Shown here: positions 1-10,415 of the stretch, piece by piece
How the letters are laid out: every line of letters starts with the position of its first letter
Numbering within the stretch: position 1 is the first letter of the stretch
Assembly (NCBI GenBank): GCA_947453295.1
Contig: CANGGD010000003.1
Span: 1-48,424 of the forward strand
DNA: 48,424 bases
Reading direction: 5' to 3'
DNA from: Chitinophagaceae bacterium
GTDB taxonomy: Bacteria > Bacteroidota > Bacteroidia > Chitinophagales > Chitinophagaceae
Notes under the pieces: model-generated
The model's input: only the letters and a program-made list of their open reading frames with translations
The model's database searches: none
What the model was told of the DNA's origin: nothing
Program-made: the position numbers and the translations under genes

Positions 1-1
1 A

Positions 2-889
2 CCAATACTTCCCAGAACTTCTGGCTATGTAAAATCATTAATGGTAAATGATTTTGATAGCGTGAAAACGAATCAATTTTTAGCAGAAATTGACGATGCT
101 GAATTGCAAAGTCAACTTGCTGAGTTGCAGGCAGATTCAATGCAAACGTTGACTGACATTGACAATGCTAAAGCAGCTGTTGAAAACACAGTTTCTATGT
201 TAGATGTAAATAAAGGGATTATTCAACTTCAAAAAGTAAAATTAGATCAAGCTCAAAATGAGTATGACAGAAATAAAAAATTATTTGCAGACGAAGCAAT
301 CACACAAAAACAATTAGACGATAGCAAATTTGCTTACTTAACTGCACAACAATTATATAATAACGCTCAAAGCGATTTAAAAAGTGCTGAAAGTAAAATT
401 CCAGTAATGCAAACAGTTATTAATAAATGTGTTTCAACATTAAAAGTTAAGGAAGCTAAAATTAATGAATTAAAATTGAAGTTAACTTACACAAAAATAT
501 ATGCCCCTACAAGCGGTAAAATTGGAAAAAAGAATATTACAGTTGGACAATTTGTACAAGCGGGGATGCCACTTTTTTCAATTGTAAATGACAGCAGCTA
601 TTGGATTACGGCAAATTTTAAAGAGAATCAAATCAAAAATTTATTTATTGGGAAGCAAGTGGAATTAAGAATAGATGCTTTCCCAAATGAAGAAGTTACC
701 GGCACGATTGAAAGTATAAGTGATGCTACTGGCGCGAAGTTCGCGCTTTTACCTCCCGATAATTCAAGTGGTAATTTTGTAAAAGTTACACAAAGAGTTC
801 CTGTTAAAATCAGCATCAATAATATTGAAAAATACAAATCTTACTTGCGAGCAGGATTAAGTGTATTTGTAAGCGCTGAAATAAAATAA
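2..889 (+). CDS. HlyD/EmrA-type efflux adaptor, 5' end missing
   Basis: Periplasmic adaptor subunit of a tripartite efflux pump. The reading frame is open to the left window edge: upstream of the first visible ATG (base 41) it encodes PILPRTSGYVKSL, the usual start of the lipoyl-like domain in HlyD proteins, so the true start lies outside. After the half-lipoyl motif come about 100 residues of helical coiled-coil hairpin rich in K, E, Q and A, then the second lipoyl half (YTKIYAPTSGKIGKKNITVG) and a beta-barrel domain to the end. The MFS gene follows 7 bp later and a TolC-like gene after that, which points to an EmrAB-TolC type exporter of drugs or other hydrophobic compounds. Substrate unknown. 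Confidence 0.9.
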   Translation, partial: PILPRTSGYVKSLMVNDFDSVKTNQFLAEIDDAELQSQLAELQADSMQTLTDIDNAKAAVENTVSMLDVNKGIIQLQKVKLDQAQNEYDRNKKLFADEAITQKQLDDSKFAYLTAQQLYNNAQSDLKSAESKIPVMQTVINKCVSTLKVKEAKINELKLKLTYTKIYAPTSGKIGKKNITVGQFVQAGMPLFSIVNDSSYWITANFKENQIKNLFIGKQVELRIDAFPNEEVTGTIESISDATGAKFALLPPDNSSGNFVKVTQRVPVKISINNIEKYKSYLRAGLSVFVSAEIK

Positions 890-896
890 TTACAAT

Positions 897-2483
897 ATGG
901 CTATGACACCGAAAGGAATTGCAAGAGCTATTATTGTACTCACAACCGTAACAGCGGCGGTGATGGAATTAATAGATACTTCCATTGTTAATGTGGCGCT
1001 CAGTGAAATGAGCGGCAGTTTAGGTGTAAACATAGAAGATGTTAGTTGGGTTATTACATCATATGCAATAGCCAACGTAATCATCATTCCACTTACTGGA
1101 TTCTTGGCTGAATACTTTGGAAGAAAAAACTATTACATAGTGTCGATGATTATCTTCACTATTGCTTCTTACATGTGTGGCCAATCAAACACTTTAATTG
1201 AATTAATAGCTTGGAGATTTATACAAGGAATAGGAGGAGGCGCGTTGCTATCAACTTCTCAATCCATTTTATTTGATGCTTTTGAACCCAAAGATCGTCC
1301 AATTGCAGCAGGATTATTCGGAATGGGAATTGTATTAGGACCTACGCTGGGCCCGACTTTGGGAGGATATATTATTGATCATGCATCATGGCCATTGATT
1401 TTCATGATTAATATTCCTATTGGAATTGCTGCTACCTTACTCTCTTTTTATTTTGTAGAAAAGAAACCAAAAGAAGGAGAAAATAAAGCCAATATAAAAA
1501 TTGACTACACGGGAATATTATTATTAATGGCTGGAATTGGTTGCTTGCAATATGTACTCGAAAGAGGAGAATCAGAAGATTGGTTAAGCAGTGAAACTAT
1601 TAGAACCTGCGCCGTTATTGCAGTTGTAGGATTGGTAAGTTTTGTAGTGTATGAACTAAATATTAAGCAACCAGCAGTAAATTTAAAATTGCTCGGCAAC
1701 AGAAATCTGGCATTTACAACGATTTTCACTTTTGTATCTGGGTTTGGATTATTTACTTCAGTTTTTATTTTTCCTGTGTTAGCGCAAAGAGTATTGGGTT
1801 TTACAGCTTTCGAAACAGGAAACTCTTTATTGTTACCTACGCTTGCTGCAGTAATATTAATGCCAGTAATAGGAAAGCTAATGAGTAAGGGCGTAACACC
1901 AGTACCATTTGTATTTACAGGATTTCTATTATTTTCTTTGTATGCATTTATGAGTGCGAGCGTGAGTCCTGATGTGGGTAAATCAGATTTCTTTGTTCCA
2001 TTACTGATCAGAGCTGTTGGAATTGCTTTGTGTCAGTTGCCATTAATTAATCAGGCTGTTGTTGGTTTGGAACCAAAAGATTATCCAACCGGAATTTCTC
2101 TCAACAATATGATTCGTCAATTAGGAGGAGCGTTTGGGATAGCAGTAGCTAATAATTATGTTGGTAATAGATATGCGCAACATAGAAGCGATCTCGTAAG
2201 CGCAATGCCCAATGGTTCAACTGTATTGAATGAAAGAATTCATTCCATTTCACAAGGTATTATTGCAAAAACTGGCGATGTGGCTGGCGCAACAACAAAA
2301 GCTTACGCATCATTAAGTTATTCGGTAGACAAACAAGCATATTTTTTGAGTTATTTAGATTCATTCAGATTAGTGGGCATATTCTTTTTAGCAGTAATTC
2401 CTTTAGTGTTGTTTTTAAGAGTAAAGAAAAAATCAGCCGCTGAAATTGCGACAGCAATGAAAGCGGCGGCAGAATCTCATTAA
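897..2483 (+). CDS. DHA2 family MFS drug efflux transporter (EmrB/QacA-like)
   Basis: Inner-membrane proton-driven exporter, 528 residues, the size of the 14-helix DHA2 family. Residues 25-33 (LIDTSIVNV) match the family motif D1, GFLAEYFGRK from about residue 68 is motif A, and the glycine/proline-rich GMGIVLGPTLGPTLGGYI near 142-159 is the antiporter motif C. The C-terminus is a short basic cytoplasmic tail. It follows the adaptor gene by 7 bp and precedes a TolC-like gene, so the three probably form one operon and one cell-envelope-spanning pump. A second ATG two codons in (903) could also be the start. The substrate cannot be told from sequence. Confidence 0.93.
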   Translation: MAMTPKGIARAIIVLTTVTAAVMELIDTSIVNVALSEMSGSLGVNIEDVSWVITSYAIANVIIIPLTGFLAEYFGRKNYYIVSMIIFTIASYMCGQSNTLIELIAWRFIQGIGGGALLSTSQSILFDAFEPKDRPIAAGLFGMGIVLGPTLGPTLGGYIIDHASWPLIFMINIPIGIAATLLSFYFVEKKPKEGENKANIKIDYTGILLLMAGIGCLQYVLERGESEDWLSSETIRTCAVIAVVGLVSFVVYELNIKQPAVNLKLLGNRNLAFTTIFTFVSGFGLFTSVFIFPVLAQRVLGFTAFETGNSLLLPTLAAVILMPVIGKLMSKGVTPVPFVFTGFLLFSLYAFMSASVSPDVGKSDFFVPLLIRAVGIALCQLPLINQAVVGLEPKDYPTGISLNNMIRQLGGAFGIAVANNYVGNRYAQHRSDLVSAMPNGSTVLNERIHSISQGIIAKTGDVAGATTKAYASLSYSVDKQAYFLSYLDSFRLVGIFFLAVIPLVLFLRVKKKSAAEIATAMKAAAESH

Positions 2484-2559
2484 TGGGTAATCTATTATTG
2501 AACTATAATTAAGAATTTATAATAAAATAATTGCGGTAATTTTTTAAATTTTATATAAG

Positions 2560-3843
2560 ATGAAGAAATTCTTTTTCCTTTTTGTAACAATAAGTTTTTC
2601 ATCATTGTTACAGGCACAAGTCAAATTAAATGATGAATTGAAAAATTTAATGAAACAATCATTTGTGTTTTTTCCCAAAATAAAAGAAGTGGAAAATGCA
2701 GAAATTACTGCGCAAGAAAAATTAAATCTTATTGAGCTTAATAAAAATCCTCAATTTGATGTGAGTGCCAGTTACAATTTTGTGATGCCTAAAATTTCTT
2801 TTCCTATTAATGGAAGAGAAATACAATTTGCCCCTACCAGCAACGTAGCTACTTCTATTGGAGGTGTTTATCCAATGTATGATTTTGGAAGATTGAAAAC
2901 CAACATCGACAAAGCAAAAGTTGATTTGTCATTCTCAAAACATACTACTGCAGCTTCCAAAATTCAACTTGCTTATCAGGTAGCAAATATTTACTACACA
3001 ATAATTTATTTTCAAAAAGCATTAGCTATTCAAGACAGTGTTCTTCTTTATTTTAATGAGAATAAAAAAATTATTGATAAAAAAATCATGAGTGGTGAGG
3101 CCTTAAAAATTGATGCATTGAATTTACAGGCTAATATTGATGCGGAGGAAAATAAAAAAATTGATTTGTTAAGCTTAATTCAAAAGCAACTAAATCTTTT
3201 GAATTATACAACTGGGATTAATAAAATAAGTGGGAAAGAATTTGATTCAATTATTGAATCATTAAATATTGATGATGCGCTGGCTTCTTTTCAAAAAAAC
3301 AATCCTGAATTTCAGCTTGCAAACGATAAAGTTTTATTGTCAAAAAAAGAAATAGATATCATTCAATTAAACAAGAAACCCAATTTAAATATTCATGGCG
3401 CAGCGGGTATAAAAAATGGTTATGTTCCTTCTGTAAACGAAGTTCGGTTTAATTATTTAGCAGGAATATCTTTTTCACTTCCTATTGATGCTTTTGGAAA
3501 AACGAAACAGCAAGTAAAATTGCAACAATCTATTGTTACACAAAATCAATTATTTCAAGCAAGCATTTTAAGTAACAACAAAAAAGATATTGAACAAACT
3601 TTGTTAGATATTGATGTTAATAATAAAAAAATCAAGAACACCGAAAGTCAAATTAAATCTGCAAAATCTGCATTAGATCTTACTAGCAGCAGATATCATA
3701 ATGGTGTTGCTACCTACTTAGATATAATTTCAGCGGCGGCTAATGTTGAAAAAGCAAGTCTTACTAAATTACAAAGCGAATATCAACTCTGCATCAGCAC
3801 ACTAGAGCTTGCAAGATTAATGGGAGATGAATGCTGGAACTAG
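2560..3843 (+). CDS. TolC family outer-membrane efflux protein
   Basis: Outer-membrane channel of the efflux system. The 427-residue protein starts with a signal peptide (MKKFFFLFVTISFSSLLQA, cleavage probably before Q20) and has the internally repeated long-helix pattern of outer membrane efflux proteins: two halves each with a YPMYDFGR / SLPIDAFGKTKQQ type strand followed by amphipathic helices rich in A, Q, N and K, and a C-terminal SRYHNGVATYLDIISA motif typical of the family. It lies 76 bp after the MFS gene on the same strand. It ends 15 bp from the end of the convergent PaaE-like gene, with no obvious hairpin between. Confidence 0.9.
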   Translation: MKKFFFLFVTISFSSLLQAQVKLNDELKNLMKQSFVFFPKIKEVENAEITAQEKLNLIELNKNPQFDVSASYNFVMPKISFPINGREIQFAPTSNVATSIGGVYPMYDFGRLKTNIDKAKVDLSFSKHTTAASKIQLAYQVANIYYTIIYFQKALAIQDSVLLYFNENKKIIDKKIMSGEALKIDALNLQANIDAEENKKIDLLSLIQKQLNLLNYTTGINKISGKEFDSIIESLNIDDALASFQKNNPEFQLANDKVLLSKKEIDIIQLNKKPNLNIHGAAGIKNGYVPSVNEVRFNYLAGISFSLPIDAFGKTKQQVKLQQSIVTQNQLFQASILSNNKKDIEQTLLDIDVNNKKIKNTESQIKSAKSALDLTSSRYHNGVATYLDIISAAANVEKASLTKLQSEYQLCISTLELARLMGDECWN

Positions 3844-3858
3844 GAATCGTTTAGGTGG

Positions 3859-4938
3859 TTACTTCACATCAAAATCAATAACAACATTTTCGGTTGTTGG
3901 ATGTGATTGACAAGTTAATATGAATCCTTGTTCAATTTCTTCTTGCTCTAAAGCGTAGTTAACATCCATACTTACTTTGCCTTCCAATAATTTTGCTCTG
4001 CACGTACAACATACTCCTCCTTTGCAAGCATAGGGCAAATCTGCACCAACTTGTAAAGCTGCATCCAAAATATTATTTCCGTTTTGTGCCAACGGAAAGC
4101 TAAACGTTCTTCCATCTAATTTGATAGAAATATTACTTTGCGGACCAACGTCCACAATTTCTTCATTTTTGATTTTATTTTTTTGTTGTTGTGATTGACC
4201 TGGAGCAGTAAACAATTCAAAATGAATATTTTTTTCAATAACCCCTTCTGATTTTAAAAAATCGCGCGATGTAAAAATCATTGATTCTGGTCCACATAAA
4301 TAAGCGGTATTAATATTTTTAAAGTCTACAAGTTTTTTTAATTGATGAAGTTTGTTTTCATCCACTCTTCCATAAAAAATTTCAGCATCTGTTTTTTCTC
4401 TGCTTAAAATATTGATAAAAGTAAATCGATCGATAAAACGATTTTTCAAGTTTTCTAATTCTTCAAAAAAAATAATATTTGGCCTGTTCTTACTTCCATA
4501 TATCAATGTGAAATGAGCTTTATTATTTTGTTGTAACACATGTTTGATAATAGAAATGATGGGTGTAATTCCACTTCCAGCTGCAATAGCCAAATGATTT
4601 TGGTGAGTTAACTGCAAATCGGCGTTGAATTTTCCTGTTGGGGGCATTACCTCCAAAATATCATTATCCGTCAACTCATCATTCATATAACTTGATAGCT
4701 TTCCTCCTTCTACTTTTTTGACTGCAATTTTTAATTCGTTTTCATGTGGAGCAGTGCAAATAGAATAAGATCTTCTTACCTCTTCTCCATTAATTAGTTT
4801 TTTAATAGTCAAATTTTGACCTTCTTTATAAATGAATGTTGAGGAAAGTTCTGTTGGCACATCAAAAACAACCGAAACACAATCTGTTGTTTCTTTTTTA
4901 ATTGTTTTGATTTTTAATTTGTGAAAATATACACTCAT
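3859..4938 (-). CDS. PaaE-like FAD/2Fe-2S oxidoreductase (ferredoxin-NADP reductase family)
   Basis: Electron-transfer flavoprotein, 359 residues. Order: FAD-binding barrel with RRSYS at 55-59, NAD(P)-binding domain with GSGITP at 121-126 and a CGPE motif near 215-218, then a C-terminal plant-type ferredoxin domain with Cys305, Cys310, Cys313 and Cys343 as 2Fe-2S ligands. The domain order is that of PaaE, the reductase of the phenylacetyl-CoA epoxygenase, and of related oxygenase reductases. A TetR gene lies 5 bp upstream in the same direction, as in phenylacetate loci, but paaABCD are not next to it, so the partner oxygenase is unknown. Start is the ATG at 4938. Confidence 0.85.
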   Translation of the reverse strand: MSVYFHKLKIKTIKKETTDCVSVVFDVPTELSSTFIYKEGQNLTIKKLINGEEVRRSYSICTAPHENELKIAVKKVEGGKLSSYMNDELTDNDILEVMPPTGKFNADLQLTHQNHLAIAAGSGITPIISIIKHVLQQNNKAHFTLIYGSKNRPNIIFFEELENLKNRFIDRFTFINILSREKTDAEIFYGRVDENKLHQLKKLVDFKNINTAYLCGPESMIFTSRDFLKSEGVIEKNIHFELFTAPGQSQQQKNKIKNEEIVDVGPQSNISIKLDGRTFSFPLAQNGNNILDAALQVGADLPYACKGGVCCTCRAKLLEGKVSMDVNYALEQEEIEQGFILTCQSHPTTENVVIDFDVK

Positions 4939-4943
4939 ACTAT

Positions 4944-5534
4944 TTATTTTTTCAATCCATTTAATAAATGATAAACAATATCCTGCTCTAAAGATTTTTG
5001 TTCAAGATTTTTTTTGTGTCGTTGCCAAAATTCTAACCCTCTTACTGCAGATAATATAGTTAATACTGCTACATGAGGATTAATGTTGACAAACTCTTTT
5101 GTCTGAATCCCTTTTTTAATGAGCGCTATCAATTTAGCTTCATAGGATTTTCTCTGAAGTAAAAAATTACTCAAAAAAGGTTCTTGTAATTGTTTCCATT
5201 CATGATTTGCTACAAACACTTCATCAAAACGATGTAGCATCATATGAATATGAAATCGAATGATATTTTCTATTACAACAGCTACTTTTTCATTCGACAA
5301 CTCCGTTTTTTCTAGTTGTGAATTGTAATCATTTGCTACCGCAAAGCAGATCGTTTGCAATAATTCGCTTTTTGAACCTATATGATTATATAAACTGGAG
5401 GCTTCTATTCCTAATTTTTCTGCTAATTCTCTCATTGAAGTTCCTGCAAAACCCTTTTGTCTAAATAACACAGCCGCATGTTGAGTAATGACCTCTTTTT
5501 TGGTTACGTTTTTTGTTGTGATAATTTTTGCCAT
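4944..5534 (-). CDS. TetR/AcrR family transcriptional regulator
   Basis: DNA-binding repressor, 196 residues from the ATG at 5534. The N-terminal helix-turn-helix is plain: AVLFRQKGFAGTSMRELAEK followed by LGIEASSLYNHIGSKSELL. The C-terminal ligand domain is helical and not recognisable further. The frame is open upstream to a GTG at 5561, but a TAnnTTTG promoter element on this strand (5550-5557) lies in between, so the ATG is preferred. A perfect inverted repeat (5551-5572) covers that promoter and is a likely autoregulatory operator. It probably controls the adjacent PaaE-like gene. Confidence 0.9.
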   Translation of the reverse strand: MAKIITTKNVTKKEVITQHAAVLFRQKGFAGTSMRELAEKLGIEASSLYNHIGSKSELLQTICFAVANDYNSQLEKTELSNEKVAVVIENIIRFHIHMMLHRFDEVFVANHEWKQLQEPFLSNFLLQRKSYEAKLIALIKKGIQTKEFVNINPHVAVLTILSAVRGLEFWQRHKKNLEQKSLEQDIVYHLLNGLKK

Positions 5535-5549
5535 AAAAAAATATAGTGC

Positions 5550-5557
5550 CAAAACTA
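5550..5557 (-). promoter_or_regulatory. Predicted -7 promoter element of the tetR-paaE-like operon
   Basis: The minus strand reads TAGTTTTG, an exact match to the Bacteroidota -7 consensus TAnnTTTG, 15 bp before the regulator's ATG. A convincing -33 box was not found. It lies inside the inverted repeat 5551-5572. Confidence 0.6.
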
Positions 5558-5572
5558 ACACTTATTAGTTTT
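5551..5572. promoter_or_regulatory. Candidate TetR operator (perfect inverted repeat)
   Basis: Arms AAAACTAA and TTAGTTTT are perfect inverted repeats separated by six bases (CACTTA). The site overlaps the -7 element of the TetR gene, so binding would block transcription. Operators of this size and position are common for self-regulating TetR proteins. That this protein binds here is inference. Confidence 0.6.
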
Positions 5573-5659
5573 TAAAAGGCTTTTATACTAGGATTTATTA
5601 AAAATTCAGTTGTTTTTAAAAATAGTTTGCAAAAAATTATGAGGTCTCGGCTAGGATAT

Positions 5660-5838
5660 TATTTTTGCACTCCACTATTTGATTTTTTCATCTAATAGTT
5701 AGTGTTGTAATCAAATTAAAACTAGAAACAACTGTAAACGATTATAGATTGTTCTAAAAGATATTCAAGAAATTAAAGATTTTCTTGTGGTTTCAGAGGT
5801 AAGCAAGGCCGGTGATTTTTATCACGGGCCATTTTTTT
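5660..5838 (+). ncRNA. Putative stand-alone small RNA (about 165 nt)
   Basis: This gene-free stretch holds a complete transcription unit. A -7 element TATTTTTG (5660-5667) is followed by GCACTCCA, the same downstream bases as at the rplM promoter. Three hairpins follow: 5674-5699 (10-bp arms, one T.T mismatch), 5724-5755 (13 pairs with single bulges, loop ACGA) and 5766-5787 (7-bp arms CAAGAAA/TTTCTTG). A strong terminator closes it (5807-5838). No open reading frame of note lies inside, and no same-strand gene follows. I could not match it to 6S RNA, tmRNA, RNase P or SRP RNA. The likely RNA runs from about 5673 to 5838. Confidence 0.6.
5807..5838 (+). terminator. Rho-independent terminator of the small RNA
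   Basis: GGCCGGTGAT and ATCACGGGCC pair over nine of ten positions (one G.G mismatch) around a TTTT loop, followed by A and seven T. Confidence 0.8.
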
Positions 5839-5845
5839 AAAAAAA

Positions 5846-5877
5846 AAGAGGAACCAAATTTTGATCCCTCTTTTTGA
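5846..5877 (-). terminator. Probable terminator of the HNH gene
   Basis: Just after the stop codon at 5881, the minus strand reads AAAAAGAGGGATC, a short loop, then GGTTCCTCTTTTTTTT. The arms pair with one or two mismatches and end in a T run. The plus strand also carries a T-run on the other side (CCTCTTTTTG), so it may work both ways. Confidence 0.55.
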
Positions 5878-5880
5878 ATA

Positions 5881-6444
5881 TTATTTTACATTTCCCCAAT
5901 TTTCACCACTTTTAATTCTATATAGTGTCATCTCACTAACGCCATACTTTTCTGCTAGCTGCTTGTACGTTAATTTTCTTTTGGGGTTATTAATGGTAGT
6001 TTTTATAGCTCTAACTTGTGTAGCTGTTAATTTCAATCCTACAGTTCTGTTGGCTTGACGCTCTTTGTAAGCAATTTTCTCAGGACTTTTTTGCTGATGA
6101 GCACTTACTTCCAATAAATCTGCCCATTTTAAATTTTTTGCTTTATTGTCTGTTTTTTTGTGATTAATATGAATCACATATTTAGTTTTAGGAGATTTTT
6201 TTGAACAAAATAATTTTGCTATTTCTCTGTGTAAATAAATTGTGCCATTTCCACCTTCAACATGAAGATTGAGCGTTCTGTAGCCTGATGTTAATGATCC
6301 ATTTAAAAGTTTGCCGTCTTTATCAACAGAAGTTAAGTAACTAGCGGCTCTTCCATGATTTGAAACTGCATATTTCTTTGTGAGTGTTTTATAACCCGAA
6401 AATTGCATTTGCTTCCAGATTTCACCTGTGATTTTCTTAATCAT
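5881..6444 (-). CDS. NUMOD4/HNH endonuclease-like protein with C-terminal helix-turn-helix
   Basis: 187 residues with the layout of free-standing homing-endonuclease-like proteins. Residues 7-35 (GEIWKQMQFSGYKTL, YAVSNHGR) form a NUMOD4 motif, residues 70-108 an HNH core (LHREIAKLF with His72, VIHINHKKTDN around His92, closing NLKWAD), and residues about 157-178 (TYKQLAEKYGVSEMTLYRIK) a helix-turn-helix like those that position such nucleases on DNA. The usual HIDG of the HNH_3 core reads HINH here, so catalytic competence is uncertain. It is not inside another gene or an intron. The next gene upstream, ligA, ends 82 bp away on the same strand. Confidence 0.85.
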   Translation of the reverse strand: MIKKITGEIWKQMQFSGYKTLTKKYAVSNHGRAASYLTSVDKDGKLLNGSLTSGYRTLNLHVEGGNGTIYLHREIAKLFCSKKSPKTKYVIHINHKKTDNKAKNLKWADLLEVSAHQQKSPEKIAYKERQANRTVGLKLTATQVRAIKTTINNPKRKLTYKQLAEKYGVSEMTLYRIKSGENWGNVK

Positions 6445-6526
6445 TGTAAAAGGTTTTAATGGTTAGATTTGGTTTTTAAATTTATAGTTGAGATTCTCTA
6501 TTTTATAAATATAGGAAACTATTACA

Positions 6527-8617
<2,091 letters not shown>

Positions 8618-8618
8618 T

Positions 8619-8626
8619 CAAAGTTA
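8619..8626 (-). promoter_or_regulatory. Predicted -7 element of ligA
   Basis: The minus strand reads TAACTTTG, matching TAnnTTTG, with only 7 bp between it and the ligA ATG. The expected start of transcription falls within a few bases of the start codon. Confidence 0.55.
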
Positions 8627-8651
8627 GAAAATACATCCTCGGTATTTATAT

Positions 8652-8659
8652 TATTTTTG
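8652..8659 (+). promoter_or_regulatory. Predicted -7 element of the amidohydrolase gene
   Basis: TATTTTTG matches TAnnTTTG and lies 14 bp before the chosen ATG at 8674. It supports that start over the upstream in-frame GTG at 8569, which would lie inside ligA and ahead of this promoter. Confidence 0.6.
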
Positions 8660-8673
8660 AAAAAAATCAAAAC

Positions 8674-10332
8674 ATGTTTTCAACAAAAAATAATTGTATT
8701 CCGTCATTTGTATTATTTCTATTTATAGCTTTTTCTTTGGGTTCTTGCTCACAAAAAATAAAAGCCTCGTTAATTGTTCATAATGGAGTAATATATACAG
8801 TAGACAACAATTTCTCAATTGTAGAAGCTATGGCAATTGAGAATGGAAAAATAATTGCATTGGGGTCCAATAAAGACATCTTAAATAATTATCAATCAGA
8901 TGCTATAATTGATGCAAAGGGTAAAACCCTGTTTCCCGGATTTATAGATGCACATTGTCATTTTACAGGATACGCAACCGACAAATGGAAATGCGAATTA
9001 TATGGAACTAAATCATTTGACGAAGTAATAAAAAAAATTCAGGCTTATGCCACACATGCACCAATGGAATGGATTTACGGGCATGGATGGGATCAGAACG
9101 ACTGGCCTTTAAAATCATTTCCCAACAAAAATATTTTGGATAGTTTATTTCCAAACCGACCCGTTTTTTTAAAAAGAATTGATGGTCATGCGGCACTTGT
9201 AAATCAAAAAGCATTAGACATTGCAGGTGTCAACAGCAAAACAAAAATAACAGGCGGAAGCGTTGAAATTATTAATGGAAAGCTAACAGGAATGCTAATT
9301 GATAATGCAATGTCATTAGTAGATAATAAAATTCCAACTGTTTCAGATAGTCTTGCTTTACAATATTATACACAAGCACAGGAAGAATGCTTTGCCTACG
9401 GACTAACGGGGGTGCACGATTGTGGCATTAATGAACATACGGTTGAATTACTGATGCAAGCTGAAAAATCAGGAAATTTAAAAATGAAAGTATTTGCACT
9501 ATTATCAGATAGCGCGGAATATTATAACCGTTGGATTTCAAAAGGACCCTATAAATCAACACTTCTGCATGTGGGTGGATTTAAATTATATGCAGATGGC
9601 GCATTAGGATCTAGAGGAGCTTGCTTATTAGAAAATTATTCGGATAAACAAGATTGGAAAGGATTTTTATTGGATAAAGAAACTCATTTTGATCAAATAG
9701 CAAAATTGCTAGTTAACACGCCTTTTCAAATGTGTACACATGCTATTGGGGATAGCGGTAACAGAACTATATTAAAAATTTATGCAAATGTTTTAAAAGG
9801 AAAAAATGACAAGCGCTGGAGAATAGAACATGCACAGGTAATGAATCCATTAGACTTTCATTTTTTCGGAGATAATAATATTATTCCATCTGTACAGCCC
9901 ACACATGCAACAAGCGATATGTATTGGGCTGGGGATAGATTAGGAAGTTCAAGGATAAAAGAAGCCTACGCATATAAAAAGCTATTGCAAGAAAATAACT
10001 GGATGCCTTTGGGTACAGACTTTCCTGTGGAATATATTGATCCATTTAAAACTTTCTATGCTTCTGTTGTGAGAAAAGATGCTAATGGTTTTCCAAAAAA
10101 TGGATTTCAGATTGAAAATGCTTTGACTAGAGAAGAAACAATAAGAGGCATGACCCTTTGGGCTGCAAAAGCCGCTTTTGAAGAAAAAGAGAAAGGAAGT
10201 TTAGAAATGGGGAAATCAGCCGATTTTATTATTCTGGATAAAGACCTTATGAAATGCAAAGAAGCAGAAATACTTTCAATTAAAACATTACAAACTTTTA
10301 TCAATGGAAAATCTGTGTTCAAAAGAAAGTAA
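8674..10332 (+). CDS. YtcJ-like amidohydrolase lipoprotein (amidohydrolase family 3)
   Basis: Zinc-type hydrolase of the amidohydrolase superfamily, 552 residues from ATG 8674. The N-terminus is a lipoprotein signal (hydrophobic stretch, lipobox LGSC with Cys25), so it is probably anchored in the envelope. Residues 90-96 (FIDAHCH) carry the metal-binding HxH. Other family blocks are GHGWDQNDWP, DGHAALVNQKAL, KLYADGALGSRGA, THAIGDSGN, RIEHAQV and LGTDFPVEYIDP. The family includes enzymes acting on N-substituted amino acids, dipeptides or formamides, but most YtcJ-like members have no known substrate. The in-frame extension upstream overlaps ligA and the promoters and was rejected. Confidence 0.88.
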   Translation: MFSTKNNCIPSFVLFLFIAFSLGSCSQKIKASLIVHNGVIYTVDNNFSIVEAMAIENGKIIALGSNKDILNNYQSDAIIDAKGKTLFPGFIDAHCHFTGYATDKWKCELYGTKSFDEVIKKIQAYATHAPMEWIYGHGWDQNDWPLKSFPNKNILDSLFPNRPVFLKRIDGHAALVNQKALDIAGVNSKTKITGGSVEIINGKLTGMLIDNAMSLVDNKIPTVSDSLALQYYTQAQEECFAYGLTGVHDCGINEHTVELLMQAEKSGNLKMKVFALLSDSAEYYNRWISKGPYKSTLLHVGGFKLYADGALGSRGACLLENYSDKQDWKGFLLDKETHFDQIAKLLVNTPFQMCTHAIGDSGNRTILKIYANVLKGKNDKRWRIEHAQVMNPLDFHFFGDNNIIPSVQPTHATSDMYWAGDRLGSSRIKEAYAYKKLLQENNWMPLGTDFPVEYIDPFKTFYASVVRKDANGFPKNGFQIENALTREETIRGMTLWAAKAAFEEKEKGSLEMGKSADFIILDKDLMKCKEAEILSIKTLQTFINGKSVFKRK

Positions 10333-10415
10333 CAAATAATAGCAATTATAACATTTACTTAAACTTTTCTAATATGGGTGAGTCAGATAAAACTAATTTT
10401 ATTAAAACTAACTGA

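Noticed and set aside
5660-5838. 6S RNA
   Set aside because: 6S RNA forms one long hairpin closed by its two ends with a central bubble; here there are separate sequential hairpins.
6464-6471. TAGATTTG on the plus strand before the HNH gene
   Set aside because: It matches the -7 consensus but points away from the HNH gene into the 3' end of ligA, with no plus-strand gene behind it.
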